A stretch of 64,000 nt of DNA, from assembly GCA_963929915.1 (NCBI GenBank), contig CAWVJY010000008.1:124001-188000 (forward strand). Reading direction: 5' to 3'. The position numbers and the translations under genes are program-made. The notes beneath the pieces were generated by a model. It did not search any database. It saw only the letters and a list, made by a program, of their open reading frames with translations, and was not told where the DNA came from. This document shows, piece by piece, positions 27,377 to 36,555 of the stretch (position 1 is the stretch's first letter; every line of letters starts with the position of its first letter). The stretch is from CAG-273 sp963929915. Its GTDB lineage: Bacteria; Bacillota; Clostridia; TANB77; CAG-508.

Positions 27377-27413
27377 TGTATTACATTGTACTACATTTAT
27401 TCTTATCTGTCAA
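27377..27413 (-). promoter_or_regulatory. relBE promoter with two tandem palindromic operators
   Basis: On the minus strand TTGACA (27413-27408), a 17-bp spacer and TACAAT (27390-27385). Two 9-bp palindromes of form TGTA-N-TACA lie at 27395-27387 and 27385-27377, centred 10 bp apart and covering the -10, so two RHH dimers could bind on one helix face. The remaining 27414-27650 is AT-rich with no gene. Confidence 0.8.
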
Positions 27414-27650
27414 TATCTTCCATGTTTTACATGTGTAATTTTTCTATGGTTCAATACAATATTTTTAAATTTAGTTCTTTAAATAACTTTATGATAGATG
27501 CCATTTTTTATTATTATGGTAGTTCTAATACATTTTATGCTGTTTTTTACTTGTTTTTCTTTTTGTTATTTTAAAAAAACTTATATTATGTATGTAGTTG
27601 TTTCATTACGAAATATAGATTAATTTTATAATTCAAATCCCTATTTCACA

Positions 27651-27714
27651 CAAAAAGGGCTATTTGAAGTTTTAGCCTAAAATATTTCTATTTTAGTAAC
27701 TTCAAATTGCCCCC
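27651..27714 (-). terminator. Terminator of the rpoB-rpoC transcript
   Basis: Minus-strand arms GGGCAATTTGAAGTT and AACTTCAAATAGCCC followed by TTTTTG, with a second small hairpin in the loop, about 40 bp after the rpoC stop. Confidence 0.85.
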
Positions 27715-27753
27715 CATTTCATTCATTACCTATTTTTATGCTTATTAAATTAA

Positions 27754-30700
27754 TTATGCATTTTTTGGTTCTTCTTCGTTTTCTTCTGTATTAATATGCG
27801 TATTTTTGTAGATTGGAAGTCCGGTTCCTGCTGGAATTAATTTACCAATAATAACATTTTCTTTTAGTCCAATTAATTCATCTACTCTACCTTTTACTGC
27901 TGCTTCTGTTAATACTCTTGTGGTTTCTTGGAAAGATGCTGCAGATAAGAAGCTGTCTGTTGCAAGTGATGCTTTAGTAATTCCTAGAAGTACACGTTTT
28001 GCTGTTGCAGGACGTTTTCCTTCTGCTACTGCTTGCTCATTTTTGTCTTCAAATTCATGAATATCTACTAAAGATCCTGCAAACATATCTGTATCTCCGT
28101 TGTCTTCAATTCTTACTTTTTTAAGCATTTGTCTTCCTATTACTTCAATATGTTTGTCGTTAATGTCAACACCTTGGTTACGATAAACTTTTTGAACTTC
28201 TTGGATTAAATAATCATATACTCCTTCTGGTCCTTTAATTGCTAAGATTTCATTTGGATTAATAGCACCTTCAATTAAAGGATCTCCTGCTTTTACATAG
28301 TCTCCATCTTTTACACGTAATTTAGATCTAAATGGAATTGCATAAGTTTTAGAGTTATCATCAGAAGTAACAACAATTTCTTTCTTTTTCTTGTCTTCTA
28401 CTACTTTTACAAAGCCATCTATTTCAGTAATTACTGCTAATCCCTTTGGTTTACGAGCTTCAAATAGTTCTTCTACCCTTGGAAGACCTTGTGTAATATC
28501 TGCTACACCCGCAACACCACCAGAGTGGATGGTTCTCATAGTAAGCTGTGTACCAGGCTCACCAATAGATTGTGCTGCAATAATACCAACAGATTCTCCA
28601 ATATTTACTTTATCACGTGTTGCTAAGCCCATACCATAGCATTTACGACATACACCATGTTTTGTACGACAGCCTAATACAGAACGAACTTTTACTTGTT
28701 CCATACCAGTTGCAATAATTTTGCTTGCTATTTTTTCTGTAATCATGGTATCTGTGTCTGCAATTACTTCTTTGGTTGTTGGGTCTATAATAGTTTCTAA
28801 TGGATATCTACCAATTAGTCTTTCATCTAGTTTTTCAATAATTTGATTTCCATCTCTAATATCTGCTACTGTAATTCCTTCTGTTGTTCCACAATCTTCT
28901 TCACGTACAATAATGTCTTGAGATACATCTACTAATCTTCTTGTTAAATATCCAGAGTCTGCAGTTCTTAAAGCAGTATCTGCTAAACCTTTTCTAGCAC
29001 CATGTGCTGAAATAAAGTATTCTAGTGCATCTAGACCTTCACGGAAAGAAGAAGTAATTGGAATTTCAACTGTTTTACCAGTAGTACTTGCCATAAGTCC
29101 ACGCATACCTGCGATTTGTCTTAATTGGTTTAAGTTACCTCTTGCTCCAGATTGGCTCATCATATAGACTGGGTTTAAATCATCAAAGTTATTTTTCATA
29201 GCTTCTGTTACATCATCTGTAGCTTTTTCCCAAATTTTAATAACAGAGTTATAACGTTCATCATTGGTAATTAAACCACGTTTATATTGTTTTAATACAT
29301 TATTTACTTGTTCGTTGGCGTCTGCTAGAATTTGTTTTTTGGCTTCTGGTACTTTAACATCATCTACAGATACTGTAATACCTGCTGTAGTAGAATATTT
29401 GAATCCCATAGATTTAATATAGTCAAGTAATTCTGCTGTTGCGCTTAATCCATTTACATTAATAGATTTTGCAATAATTTTTCCTAAATTTTTCTTAGAA
29501 ACTGCAAAATTAATTTCTGGTTCAAATAAGTTTTCTGGTTTACTTCTATCTACAAAGCCTAAGTTTTGTGGAATTCCTTCGTTATAAATTAATCTACCTA
29601 CTGTTGTTTCTACTTTTCTGGTTTCTAGTTTTCCATCAATTTCTTTTTGAATTCTTACATAAATTCTACTATGTGGACTTAAGTCATGGTTAGCAAGAGC
29701 AATAACTGCTTCTTCTGGAGAAGAATAATAATTTCCTTCTCCTGCTTCACCAGGTACTTCCATAGTTAAATAGTAAGCTCCTAAAATCATATCTTGTGTA
29801 GGTACTGTTACTGGTTTACCATCTTGTGGTTTTAGTAAGTTATTAACAGAAAGCATTAAATATCTTGCTTCTGCTTGTGCTTCTGGTGATAATGGTAAGT
29901 GAATAGCCATTTGGTCACCATCAAAGTCTGCGTTAAATGCAGTACATACTAATGGGTGAAGTTTAATAGCTCTACCTTCTACTAAAACTGGTTCAAATGC
30001 TTGAATACCAAGTCTATGTAATGTTGGTGCACGGTTTAAAAGTACTGGATGGTCTTTAATAACATCTTCTAGAATGTCCCATACTTCTGGTCTTAATCTT
30101 TCCACCATTCTTTTTGCATTTTTAATATTATGTGCAATACCACGTCCAACTAATTCTTTCATAACAAATGGTTTAAATAATTCTACTGCCATTTCTTTTG
30201 GCACACCACATTGATATAATTTAAGTTCTGGTCCTACAACGATAACAGAACGTCCAGAATAGTCAACACGTTTACCTAATAAGTTTTGACGGAAACGACC
30301 TTGTTTTCCTTTTAATAAGTCTGATAAAGATTTTAAAGCTCTGTTTCCAGCACCTGTAACAGGTCTTCCACGTCTTCCATTATCAATTAGAGCATCTACT
30401 GCTTCTTGTAACATTCTTTTTTCGTTACGTACAATAATTTCTGGTGCACCTAATTCTAGCAATCTTTTTAAACGATTATTTCTATTAATAACTCTACGAT
30501 ATAAATCATTTAAGTCTGATGTTGCAAATCTACCACCATCTAATTGTACCATTGGTCTTAAATCTGGTGGAATAACTGGAACAACATTCATAATCATCCA
30601 TTCAGGACGATTGCCAGATAATCTAAAAGATTCTACCGTATCTAGTCTTTTTACTAATTTTGCCTTTTTTTGTTCACTTGCTTTTTCTAGCTCTTTTTTT

Positions 30701-31275
30701 AGCTTTTCTGCTAATTTTTCTACATCAATTTCTCTTAATAGTTCTTCTATAGCTTCTGCTCCCATTTTAGCAGTAAAAGAACCTTTTCCATATCTTTCTT
30801 CTGCTTCATGGTACTCTTTTTCGGATAATACTTGGCATTTTAATAAACCACTAGTACCTTTATCTGTTACAATATAGGATGCAAAATAAATTACTTTTTC
30901 CAAACTTCTTGGAGAAATATCAAGCATTAATCCAATTCTGCTTGGAATACCTTTAAAATACCAAATATGGGCAACTGGTGCTGCAAGTTCAATGTGACCC
31001 ATTCTTTCACGTCTTACTTTTGCTTTTGTTACTTCAACACCACAACGATCACAAACAATACCCTTGTATCTTACTCTTTTATATTTTCCACAATGACATT
31101 CCCAGTCTTTCGTTGGTCCAAAAATTCTTTCACAAAATAGACCATCTTTTTCTGGCTTTAGTGTTCTATAGTTAATGGTTTCTGGTTTTTTAACTTCACC
31201 TTTAGACCATTCCCTAATTTTTTCATCTGATGCTAATCCGATTTTTATTTTATTAAAAATTTCTAATTCATCCAC
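27754..31275 (-). CDS. rpoC: DNA-directed RNA polymerase subunit beta'
   Basis: This is a 1173-residue full-length RpoC. It has the zinc-binding CHCGKYKRVRYKGIVCDRCG near residues 59-78, the catalytic NADFDGDQMAIHLPLS near 450, a second zinc site CRTKHGVCRKCYG, and the trigger-loop and bridge-helix region (MRTIHSGGVAGVADITQGLPRVEELFEARKPKG in part). It starts at GTG 31275, ten bases after GGGGG. It lies downstream of rpoB with a 406-bp gap, unusually long for this pair, that holds the structured element at 31485. Confidence 0.98.
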   Translation of the reverse strand: MDELEIFNKIKIGLASDEKIREWSKGEVKKPETINYRTLKPEKDGLFCERIFGPTKDWECHCGKYKRVRYKGIVCDRCGVEVTKAKVRRERMGHIELAAPVAHIWYFKGIPSRIGLMLDISPRSLEKVIYFASYIVTDKGTSGLLKCQVLSEKEYHEAEERYGKGSFTAKMGAEAIEELLREIDVEKLAEKLKKELEKASEQKKAKLVKRLDTVESFRLSGNRPEWMIMNVVPVIPPDLRPMVQLDGGRFATSDLNDLYRRVINRNNRLKRLLELGAPEIIVRNEKRMLQEAVDALIDNGRRGRPVTGAGNRALKSLSDLLKGKQGRFRQNLLGKRVDYSGRSVIVVGPELKLYQCGVPKEMAVELFKPFVMKELVGRGIAHNIKNAKRMVERLRPEVWDILEDVIKDHPVLLNRAPTLHRLGIQAFEPVLVEGRAIKLHPLVCTAFNADFDGDQMAIHLPLSPEAQAEARYLMLSVNNLLKPQDGKPVTVPTQDMILGAYYLTMEVPGEAGEGNYYSSPEEAVIALANHDLSPHSRIYVRIQKEIDGKLETRKVETTVGRLIYNEGIPQNLGFVDRSKPENLFEPEINFAVSKKNLGKIIAKSINVNGLSATAELLDYIKSMGFKYSTTAGITVSVDDVKVPEAKKQILADANEQVNNVLKQYKRGLITNDERYNSVIKIWEKATDDVTEAMKNNFDDLNPVYMMSQSGARGNLNQLRQIAGMRGLMASTTGKTVEIPITSSFREGLDALEYFISAHGARKGLADTALRTADSGYLTRRLVDVSQDIIVREEDCGTTEGITVADIRDGNQIIEKLDERLIGRYPLETIIDPTTKEVIADTDTMITEKIASKIIATGMEQVKVRSVLGCRTKHGVCRKCYGMGLATRDKVNIGESVGIIAAQSIGEPGTQLTMRTIHSGGVAGVADITQGLPRVEELFEARKPKGLAVITEIDGFVKVVEDKKKKEIVVTSDDNSKTYAIPFRSKLRVKDGDYVKAGDPLIEGAINPNEILAIKGPEGVYDYLIQEVQKVYRNQGVDINDKHIEVIGRQMLKKVRIEDNGDTDMFAGSLVDIHEFEDKNEQAVAEGKRPATAKRVLLGITKASLATDSFLSAASFQETTRVLTEAAVKGRVDELIGLKENVIIGKLIPAGTGLPIYKNTHINTEENEEEPKNA

Positions 31276-31484
31276 TTGGATCTAGCCCCCTATTTTATTC
31301 TTCTTTTTTGTAAGGTTACCCTAAGCCTTACCTTTCGAAATTTTTCATAATTCATTTTTCTAATTTACACTGCTGTACAATTCCCTCTTGAAAACTATCA
31401 AAACATTATGAAAGGCTATTAAATTATTTATTTTTTATTTAAATCTATTTCCACACATAAATTACTAATTTTCTTAACATGCTA

Positions 31485-31633
31485 GAGGAAATGATATCCT
31501 ATTATTTTCGTAAGCGAGTTAAGGTGGGGACCAACAAGCTATAGACTGTTATAGAATTTGAGTTTACGAAAATTCTGTTACAGTCTATTGCGTAGTTGGG
31601 GCGAGCGAGAAAATAATATAATATCATTTCCTC
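31485..31633. ncRNA. Structured element, copy 2 (rpoB-rpoC gap)
   Basis: Arms GAGGAAATGATAT and partner (31485-31509, 31608-31633, two mismatches) enclose GTGGGGACCAACAAG (31524-31538) and an inner hairpin ATAGACTGT/ACAGTCTAT. It matches copy 1 at 21299-21445 in order, size (149 versus 147 bp) and loop sequence. It lies inside the rpoB-rpoC gap and would be co-transcribed. The rest of the gap (31276-31484) holds only a weak GTAAGG/CCTTAC hairpin. Confidence 0.65.
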
Positions 31634-31681
31634 CACGCCTTTTATTTCTATTTTCTACACAATATTTTAAGAAAAAAGCAA

Positions 31682-34600
31682 TTATTTATCCTCATCATCT
31701 AACAAATCTTGATCATTTAGAAGATTATCTTCTCCTAAGTCTGTATCATCTAGTAAAACCTCATCATCATCTAAGTCTGCAAATAGGCTGTCTGCTTCAT
31801 CTCCTAGGTTTTCATCAATCATTTCTCCATCTTCGTTTTCTTCAATGTAACCATCTTCTAGTTCAGATTCATCTAATACAGAGTCTGTATATTTTTTACT
31901 TTCTTCAATATTATTAAAATCAATACCATCTTCGATATTTTCTTTTAATTCTAGTTCTTGGTTATCTTCGGAAAGTAGTCTTACATCTAAGCCTAAAGAT
32001 TGAAGTTCTTTAATTAATACTTTAAATCCTTCTGGAACTCCTGGTTCTGGTACATTTTCTCCCTTAACAATTGCTTCATAGGTTTTTACTCTTCCTACAA
32101 TATCATCAGATTTTACTGTTAACATTTCTTGTAAGGTATATGCTGCACCATAAGCCTCTAATGCCCAAACTTCCATTTCTCCAAAACGTTGTCCACCAAA
32201 TTGAGCTTTACCACCTAATGGTTGTTGTGTAACTAGTGAGTATGGACCTGTAGAACGAGCATGAATTTTATCATCTACTAAGTGGTGTAATTTTAACATG
32301 TACATTACTCCTACGGTAATTGGATGATCAAAAGGTTCTCCTGTTCTACCATCATATACTACTGTTTTTCCATCTTCACGAAGTCCAGCTTCCCTTAATA
32401 ACTCATGAATTTCTTCACCTGTTGCACCATCAAATACTGGTGTTGCCACTTTAAATCCAAGAGCTCTTGCAGCCATTCCTAAGTGAACTTCTAGTACTTG
32501 ACCTAAGTTCATACGAGAAGGTACACCTAATGGGTTAAGCACAATATCTACTGGTGTTCCATCTGGCATAAATGGCATATCTTCTTCTGGTAAAATACGA
32601 GAGATAACACCCTTGTTACCATGACGTCCAGCCATTTTATCTCCAACAGAAATTTTTCTCTTTGTTGCAATATAGCAACGAATTACTTGGTTTACTCCTG
32701 GTGCTAGTTCGTCTGAATTATCTCTTGTAAAGATTTTAACATCTACAATAGTTCCTGCTTCTCCATGTGGTACACGAAGTGAAGTATCTCTAACTTCTCT
32801 TGCTTTTTCTCCAAAGATAGCACGAAGTAATCTTTCTTCTGCTGTTAGTTCTGTTTCTCCTTTTGGAGTAACCTTACCAACTAAAATATCTCCTGGTCTA
32901 ACTTCTGCACCAATTCTAATAATTCCGTTTTCATCTAAGTCTTTTAAGCTATCATCACCAACATTTGGAATATCTCTTGTAATTTCTTCTGGTCCAAGTT
33001 TGGTATCACGACATTCACAATCATATTCTTCTATATGGATAGAAGTATATACATCTTCTTTTACTAGTCTTTCACTAATTAAAACAGCATCTTCGTAGTT
33101 ATAACCTTCCCATGTAGTAAATGCAATTAAAACATTTCTACCTAATGCCATTTCTCCATTTTTGGTAGCTGGTCCATCTGCAATTAAATCTCCTGCTTTT
33201 ACTTTTTCTCCTACAGAAACAACAGGTCTTTGATTAATACAAGTTCCACCATTGGTTCTTTTGAATTTTCTTAGGTGGTAGGTATCTATTTCATCTTTTT
33301 TGTTTCTAATTTGAACTTCGTCTGCAGTTACTTTTTCAATAATACCATCATTTTTTGCTACAACTGTAATTTCAGAATCTCTTGCTGCTCTATATTCCAT
33401 ACCTGTTCCTACAATAGGTGCTTCTGGCATTAATAGTGGTACTGCTTGACGTTGCATGTTAGATCCCATTAAAGAACGTTTTACGTCATCATGCTCTAAG
33501 AATGGAATCATCGCAGCTGCAACAGATACTAATTGTTTTGGAGATACATCTACATAATTTACTTTTTCTCTATCTTCTACTGTAATTTCTTCTCTATGTC
33601 TTACCCTAATTCTGTCATTAATAAATCTGCCATTTTCATCTGTTGGTTCAGATGCTTGTGCAATAATATATTTGTCTTCTTCATCTGCTGGCATGTAATG
33701 GATTTCGTCTGTTACTACACCATCCACTACTTTTCTATATGGTGTTTCTACAAAACCATATTCATTAATAATAGCAAAAGAAGAAAGTGCTGAAATAAGT
33801 CCAATGTTTGGTCCTTCTGGAGATTCTACTGGGCATAATCTACCATAATGGGTATAGTGAATATCACGTACTTCAAATCCTGCTCTTTCACGAGATAAAC
33901 CACCAGGTCCTAAAGCAGAAATTCTTCTTTTATGTGTTAATTCAGAAAGTGGATTGGTTTGGTCCATGAATTGTGATAATTGAGAACTTCCAAAGAACTC
34001 TCTAATAGAAGAGGTGATTGGTTTTGTATTAATTAAAGTTTGTGGAGTAATAACATCTAAGTCTTGAATAGTCATTCTTTCACGTACTACTCTTTCTAAT
34101 CTTGTTAAACCAATTCTAAATTGATTTTGTAAAAGTTCTCCTACACAACGAATACGTCTATTTCCTAAGTGGTCTATATCATCTACATTTCCTAAACCAT
34201 GTTCTAAGTTTAGTAAATAGCTAATAGATGCAACAATATCTTCATTGGTAATATGTTTTGGATTTAATTCATCTATTCTTGCTTTAATAGCATCATGTAA
34301 ATCCTTTTCGTCTGTGTTATCAATAATGGATTTTAAAACAATATAGTTTACCATTTCTTTAATATGTAAGTCACTTAAATCTACATTTGGTAGAACGCTA
34401 TGGATATTAACCATACCATTACCAATGACTCTAACAGGCTTATCATCTACTTTAACATCTACTACATTAATTCCACTATTTTGAATGGCAATTGCTGCTT
34501 CTTCTGAAATGGCAGTATCTTTTTCTGCTAATACTTCTCCTGTTTCTGGATCTATAATATTACTATAAGCGATTCTTCCTGTAATTCTGGTAGCTAAACT

Positions 34601-35443
34601 TAATTTTTGGTTAAATTTAAATCTACCTACTTTTGCTAGGTCATATCTTCTAGGATCAAAGAATAAACCATTAAATAAGTTTCTTGCAGCATCTGTAGTT
34701 GGAAGTTCACCTGGTCTCAATTTTTTATAAATTTCTACTAAAGCTTCTTCTTGTGTTTTAATTGGGTCTTTTTGCAATGTTGTTACTAATTTATTTTCTT
34801 CTCCAAATAATTGAATCATTTCTTCATCTGTAGTGATTCCAATTGCTCTTAATAAAGTAGTTACTGGAATTTTTCTAGTTCTATCTACTCTTGCATAAAA
34901 AACATCGTTTCCGTCTGTTTCATATTCAATCCAAGCACCACGAATAGGCATAACAGTAGAAGTATAAATTTTTCTACCTGTTTTGCTATCAAAGTCTTCT
35001 GCATAATAGCATCCTGGTGAACGTACTAACTGGCTTACTACAACTCTTTCTGCACCATTAATAACAAATGTACCACTATCAGTCATAAGCGGAAAATCAC
35101 CAAGGTAAATCTCTTGTTCTTTAATTTCCCCTGTTTCACGATTAATTAATCTTACTCTAACGTGTAGTCTTGTTGCATAAGTAGCATCACGCTCTTTGGC
35201 TTCTTCTAAAGTGTATTTCGTTTTTTCTTCCATGTAATAGTCTAGAAATTCAAGTACTAGATTGCCAGAATAGTCAATAATTGGTGAGATATCTCTTAGG
35301 ACTTCACCTAATCCTTCTTCTATAAACCAATTATAGGAATCTTTCTGAACCTGAATTAAGTTTGGCATTTCGATTGCATCGCCGATTTTTGCAAAAGTTT
35401 TACGAGAACATTTCTCGTGTTTGATTTCCTTTAACTTTGCCAA
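31682..35443 (-). CDS. rpoB: DNA-directed RNA polymerase subunit beta
   Basis: This RpoB of about 1253 residues includes the rifampicin-pocket region FFGSSQLSQFMDQTNPLSEL, then THKRRISALGPGGLSRERAG, with no common resistance change visible; the active-site GDKMAGRHGNKGV; and the C-terminal GKAQFGGQRFGEMEVWALEA. The extreme C-terminus is an unusually long acidic tail (about 80 residues rich in Asp and Glu). TTG 35443 (MAKLKEIKHEKC) is favoured because AGGGGTGA lies just upstream; GTG 35452 overlaps that site. No rplJ-rplL pair precedes it. Confidence 0.97.
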   Translation of the reverse strand: MAKLKEIKHEKCSRKTFAKIGDAIEMPNLIQVQKDSYNWFIEEGLGEVLRDISPIIDYSGNLVLEFLDYYMEEKTKYTLEEAKERDATYATRLHVRVRLINRETGEIKEQEIYLGDFPLMTDSGTFVINGAERVVVSQLVRSPGCYYAEDFDSKTGRKIYTSTVMPIRGAWIEYETDGNDVFYARVDRTRKIPVTTLLRAIGITTDEEMIQLFGEENKLVTTLQKDPIKTQEEALVEIYKKLRPGELPTTDAARNLFNGLFFDPRRYDLAKVGRFKFNQKLSLATRITGRIAYSNIIDPETGEVLAEKDTAISEEAAIAIQNSGINVVDVKVDDKPVRVIGNGMVNIHSVLPNVDLSDLHIKEMVNYIVLKSIIDNTDEKDLHDAIKARIDELNPKHITNEDIVASISYLLNLEHGLGNVDDIDHLGNRRIRCVGELLQNQFRIGLTRLERVVRERMTIQDLDVITPQTLINTKPITSSIREFFGSSQLSQFMDQTNPLSELTHKRRISALGPGGLSRERAGFEVRDIHYTHYGRLCPVESPEGPNIGLISALSSFAIINEYGFVETPYRKVVDGVVTDEIHYMPADEEDKYIIAQASEPTDENGRFINDRIRVRHREEITVEDREKVNYVDVSPKQLVSVAAAMIPFLEHDDVKRSLMGSNMQRQAVPLLMPEAPIVGTGMEYRAARDSEITVVAKNDGIIEKVTADEVQIRNKKDEIDTYHLRKFKRTNGGTCINQRPVVSVGEKVKAGDLIADGPATKNGEMALGRNVLIAFTTWEGYNYEDAVLISERLVKEDVYTSIHIEEYDCECRDTKLGPEEITRDIPNVGDDSLKDLDENGIIRIGAEVRPGDILVGKVTPKGETELTAEERLLRAIFGEKAREVRDTSLRVPHGEAGTIVDVKIFTRDNSDELAPGVNQVIRCYIATKRKISVGDKMAGRHGNKGVISRILPEEDMPFMPDGTPVDIVLNPLGVPSRMNLGQVLEVHLGMAARALGFKVATPVFDGATGEEIHELLREAGLREDGKTVVYDGRTGEPFDHPITVGVMYMLKLHHLVDDKIHARSTGPYSLVTQQPLGGKAQFGGQRFGEMEVWALEAYGAAYTLQEMLTVKSDDIVGRVKTYEAIVKGENVPEPGVPEGFKVLIKELQSLGLDVRLLSEDNQELELKENIEDGIDFNNIEESKKYTDSVLDESELEDGYIEENEDGEMIDENLGDEADSLFADLDDDEVLLDDTDLGEDNLLNDQDLLDDEDK

Positions 35444-35630
35444 AAAAATCACCCCTAAAAAATATTAAGCAGAAATAAAATATATGGATTCAAATAAAAA
35501 GTCCTTCTTGTTTCTATAATGAGTTTACCAAATTTTGTATTAGCTGCTCTTCCAATACTTCCTTCCGTAAGTCATTTTAGAACAATTCCTCTTTTTACTT
35601 GATTAACATAACATAATAAAAGAAGACAAT

Positions 35631-35677
35631 AAAAAGACGGTTGGTAACTTTACTTTTTTTTACCAACTTGTCTTTTT
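35631..35677 (-). terminator. Hairpin with T-runs in the rpoB leader
   Basis: AAAAAGACGGTTGGTAA and its near complement (35631-35647, 35660-35677) with T-runs on both sides. It is either the terminator of the upstream membrane-protein gene or, because a strong promoter lies 106 bp upstream of it, an attenuator in the rpoB leader. Confidence 0.6.
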
Positions 35678-35782
35678 ATTTTATTTTTATAAAGCTTTAT
35701 TTTTATTATTTAACACTTGAATATTAACCACCTTATCTACAAACTGGAGATTAATATATTTTGTTTAAAACATATCTATTTT

Positions 35783-35812
35783 AGTATAACATTACGGCTA
35801 CTTGCTTGTCAA
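35783..35812 (-). promoter_or_regulatory. Candidate sigma-A promoter of rpoB-rpoC
   Basis: Minus-strand TTGACA (35812-35807), an 18-bp spacer and TATACT (35788-35783). Transcription from about 35776 would give a 330-nt leader carrying the hairpin at 35631-35677. No gene is visible in 35453-35867. Confidence 0.7.
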
Positions 35813-35867
35813 TGCTTTTTCCAAAATTTTCTGGATTTTTCTTATATTTTTTAGCTATAAATTTTTC

Positions 35868-36413
35868 TTATTTTTTCATTTTTATAATTGTTACAATTCC
35901 TTCTACTAAATTAATTGCTTGTGTAATAGCTAAAATAATTCCTACTGTAGTGGTTGTTACAGCCATAGAAGCAAATGGATTAAACATAACTAAAATTCCT
36001 AGTAATAATGTAACAATGGATAAAATAAGCATTACCCACCAACCTTTGACATTGGCGAATTTTAGTCCCATAGCTAATTGAATGGTAATAATACTTTGAA
36101 TGATAATCCATATAGAAAACATAATAGGAAGAAATGCAATTAAAGCATTACTACTAATCATCATAATAAGTGCTGCTAATATACTTAAAATACCTTCTGC
36201 TAAGCCAAAGTTCATCATTCGCATTTGTGCATCTGTTCTAAAATATTGAATTAGTTTAATAATTCCATTTACCAAAATAATAATGGCAAATAACATAATG
36301 AAAGTACTAAGAGATTCTAATGGTCTAAAAATAAGAAAAATTGCTAGTAAAAACATTAATAAAGATACAATTAATGACCATTTTTGATATTTTTCAAAAA
36401 ATTGACTAAACAT
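35868..36413 (-). CDS. DUF308/HdeD-like membrane protein
   Basis: This 181-residue protein is almost wholly made of six hydrophobic segments in three helix pairs (starting near residues 12, 35, 66, 92, 124 and 147). The repeated pattern AEGILSILAALIMM and VMLILSIVTLLLGILVMFNP is typical of the DUF308 family that includes HdeD, linked to acid stress in enterics. AAAGGAGG precedes ATG 36413. The role here is unknown. Confidence 0.8.
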   Translation of the reverse strand: MFSQFFEKYQKWSLIVSLLMFLLAIFLIFRPLESLSTFIMLFAIIILVNGIIKLIQYFRTDAQMRMMNFGLAEGILSILAALIMMISSNALIAFLPIMFSIWIIIQSIITIQLAMGLKFANVKGWWVMLILSIVTLLLGILVMFNPFASMAVTTTTVGIILAITQAINLVEGIVTIIKMKK

Positions 36414-36515
36414 AAAAATTCCTCCTTTTGCATTTGATTATATGCTTAATTTTTAATTTAGTCAATTCTAGAAATTCGACAAAAATTGATTGTAAGTTAT
36501 TTTCTATATAAAAAT

Positions 36516-36547
36516 AGTAACTCCAAAATTTTTATTTTGAAGTTACT
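36516..36547 (-). terminator. Terminator of the two-component operon
   Basis: AGTAACTTCAAAA and TTTTGGAGTTACT arms followed by ATTTTTATA on the minus strand, directly after the shifted-frame stop of the kinase. That placement supports the longer kinase reading. Confidence 0.75.
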
Positions 36548-36555
36548 ATATCATT

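Noticed and set aside
33533..33793. Cys/Phe-rich plus-strand frame inside rpoB
   Set aside because: It is a shadow of rpoB; codon pattern and composition follow the rpoB frame.
33880..34010. Rifampicin-resistance change in rpoB
   Set aside because: The pocket sequence reads as the usual sensitive form; no substitution at commonly mutated positions was seen.
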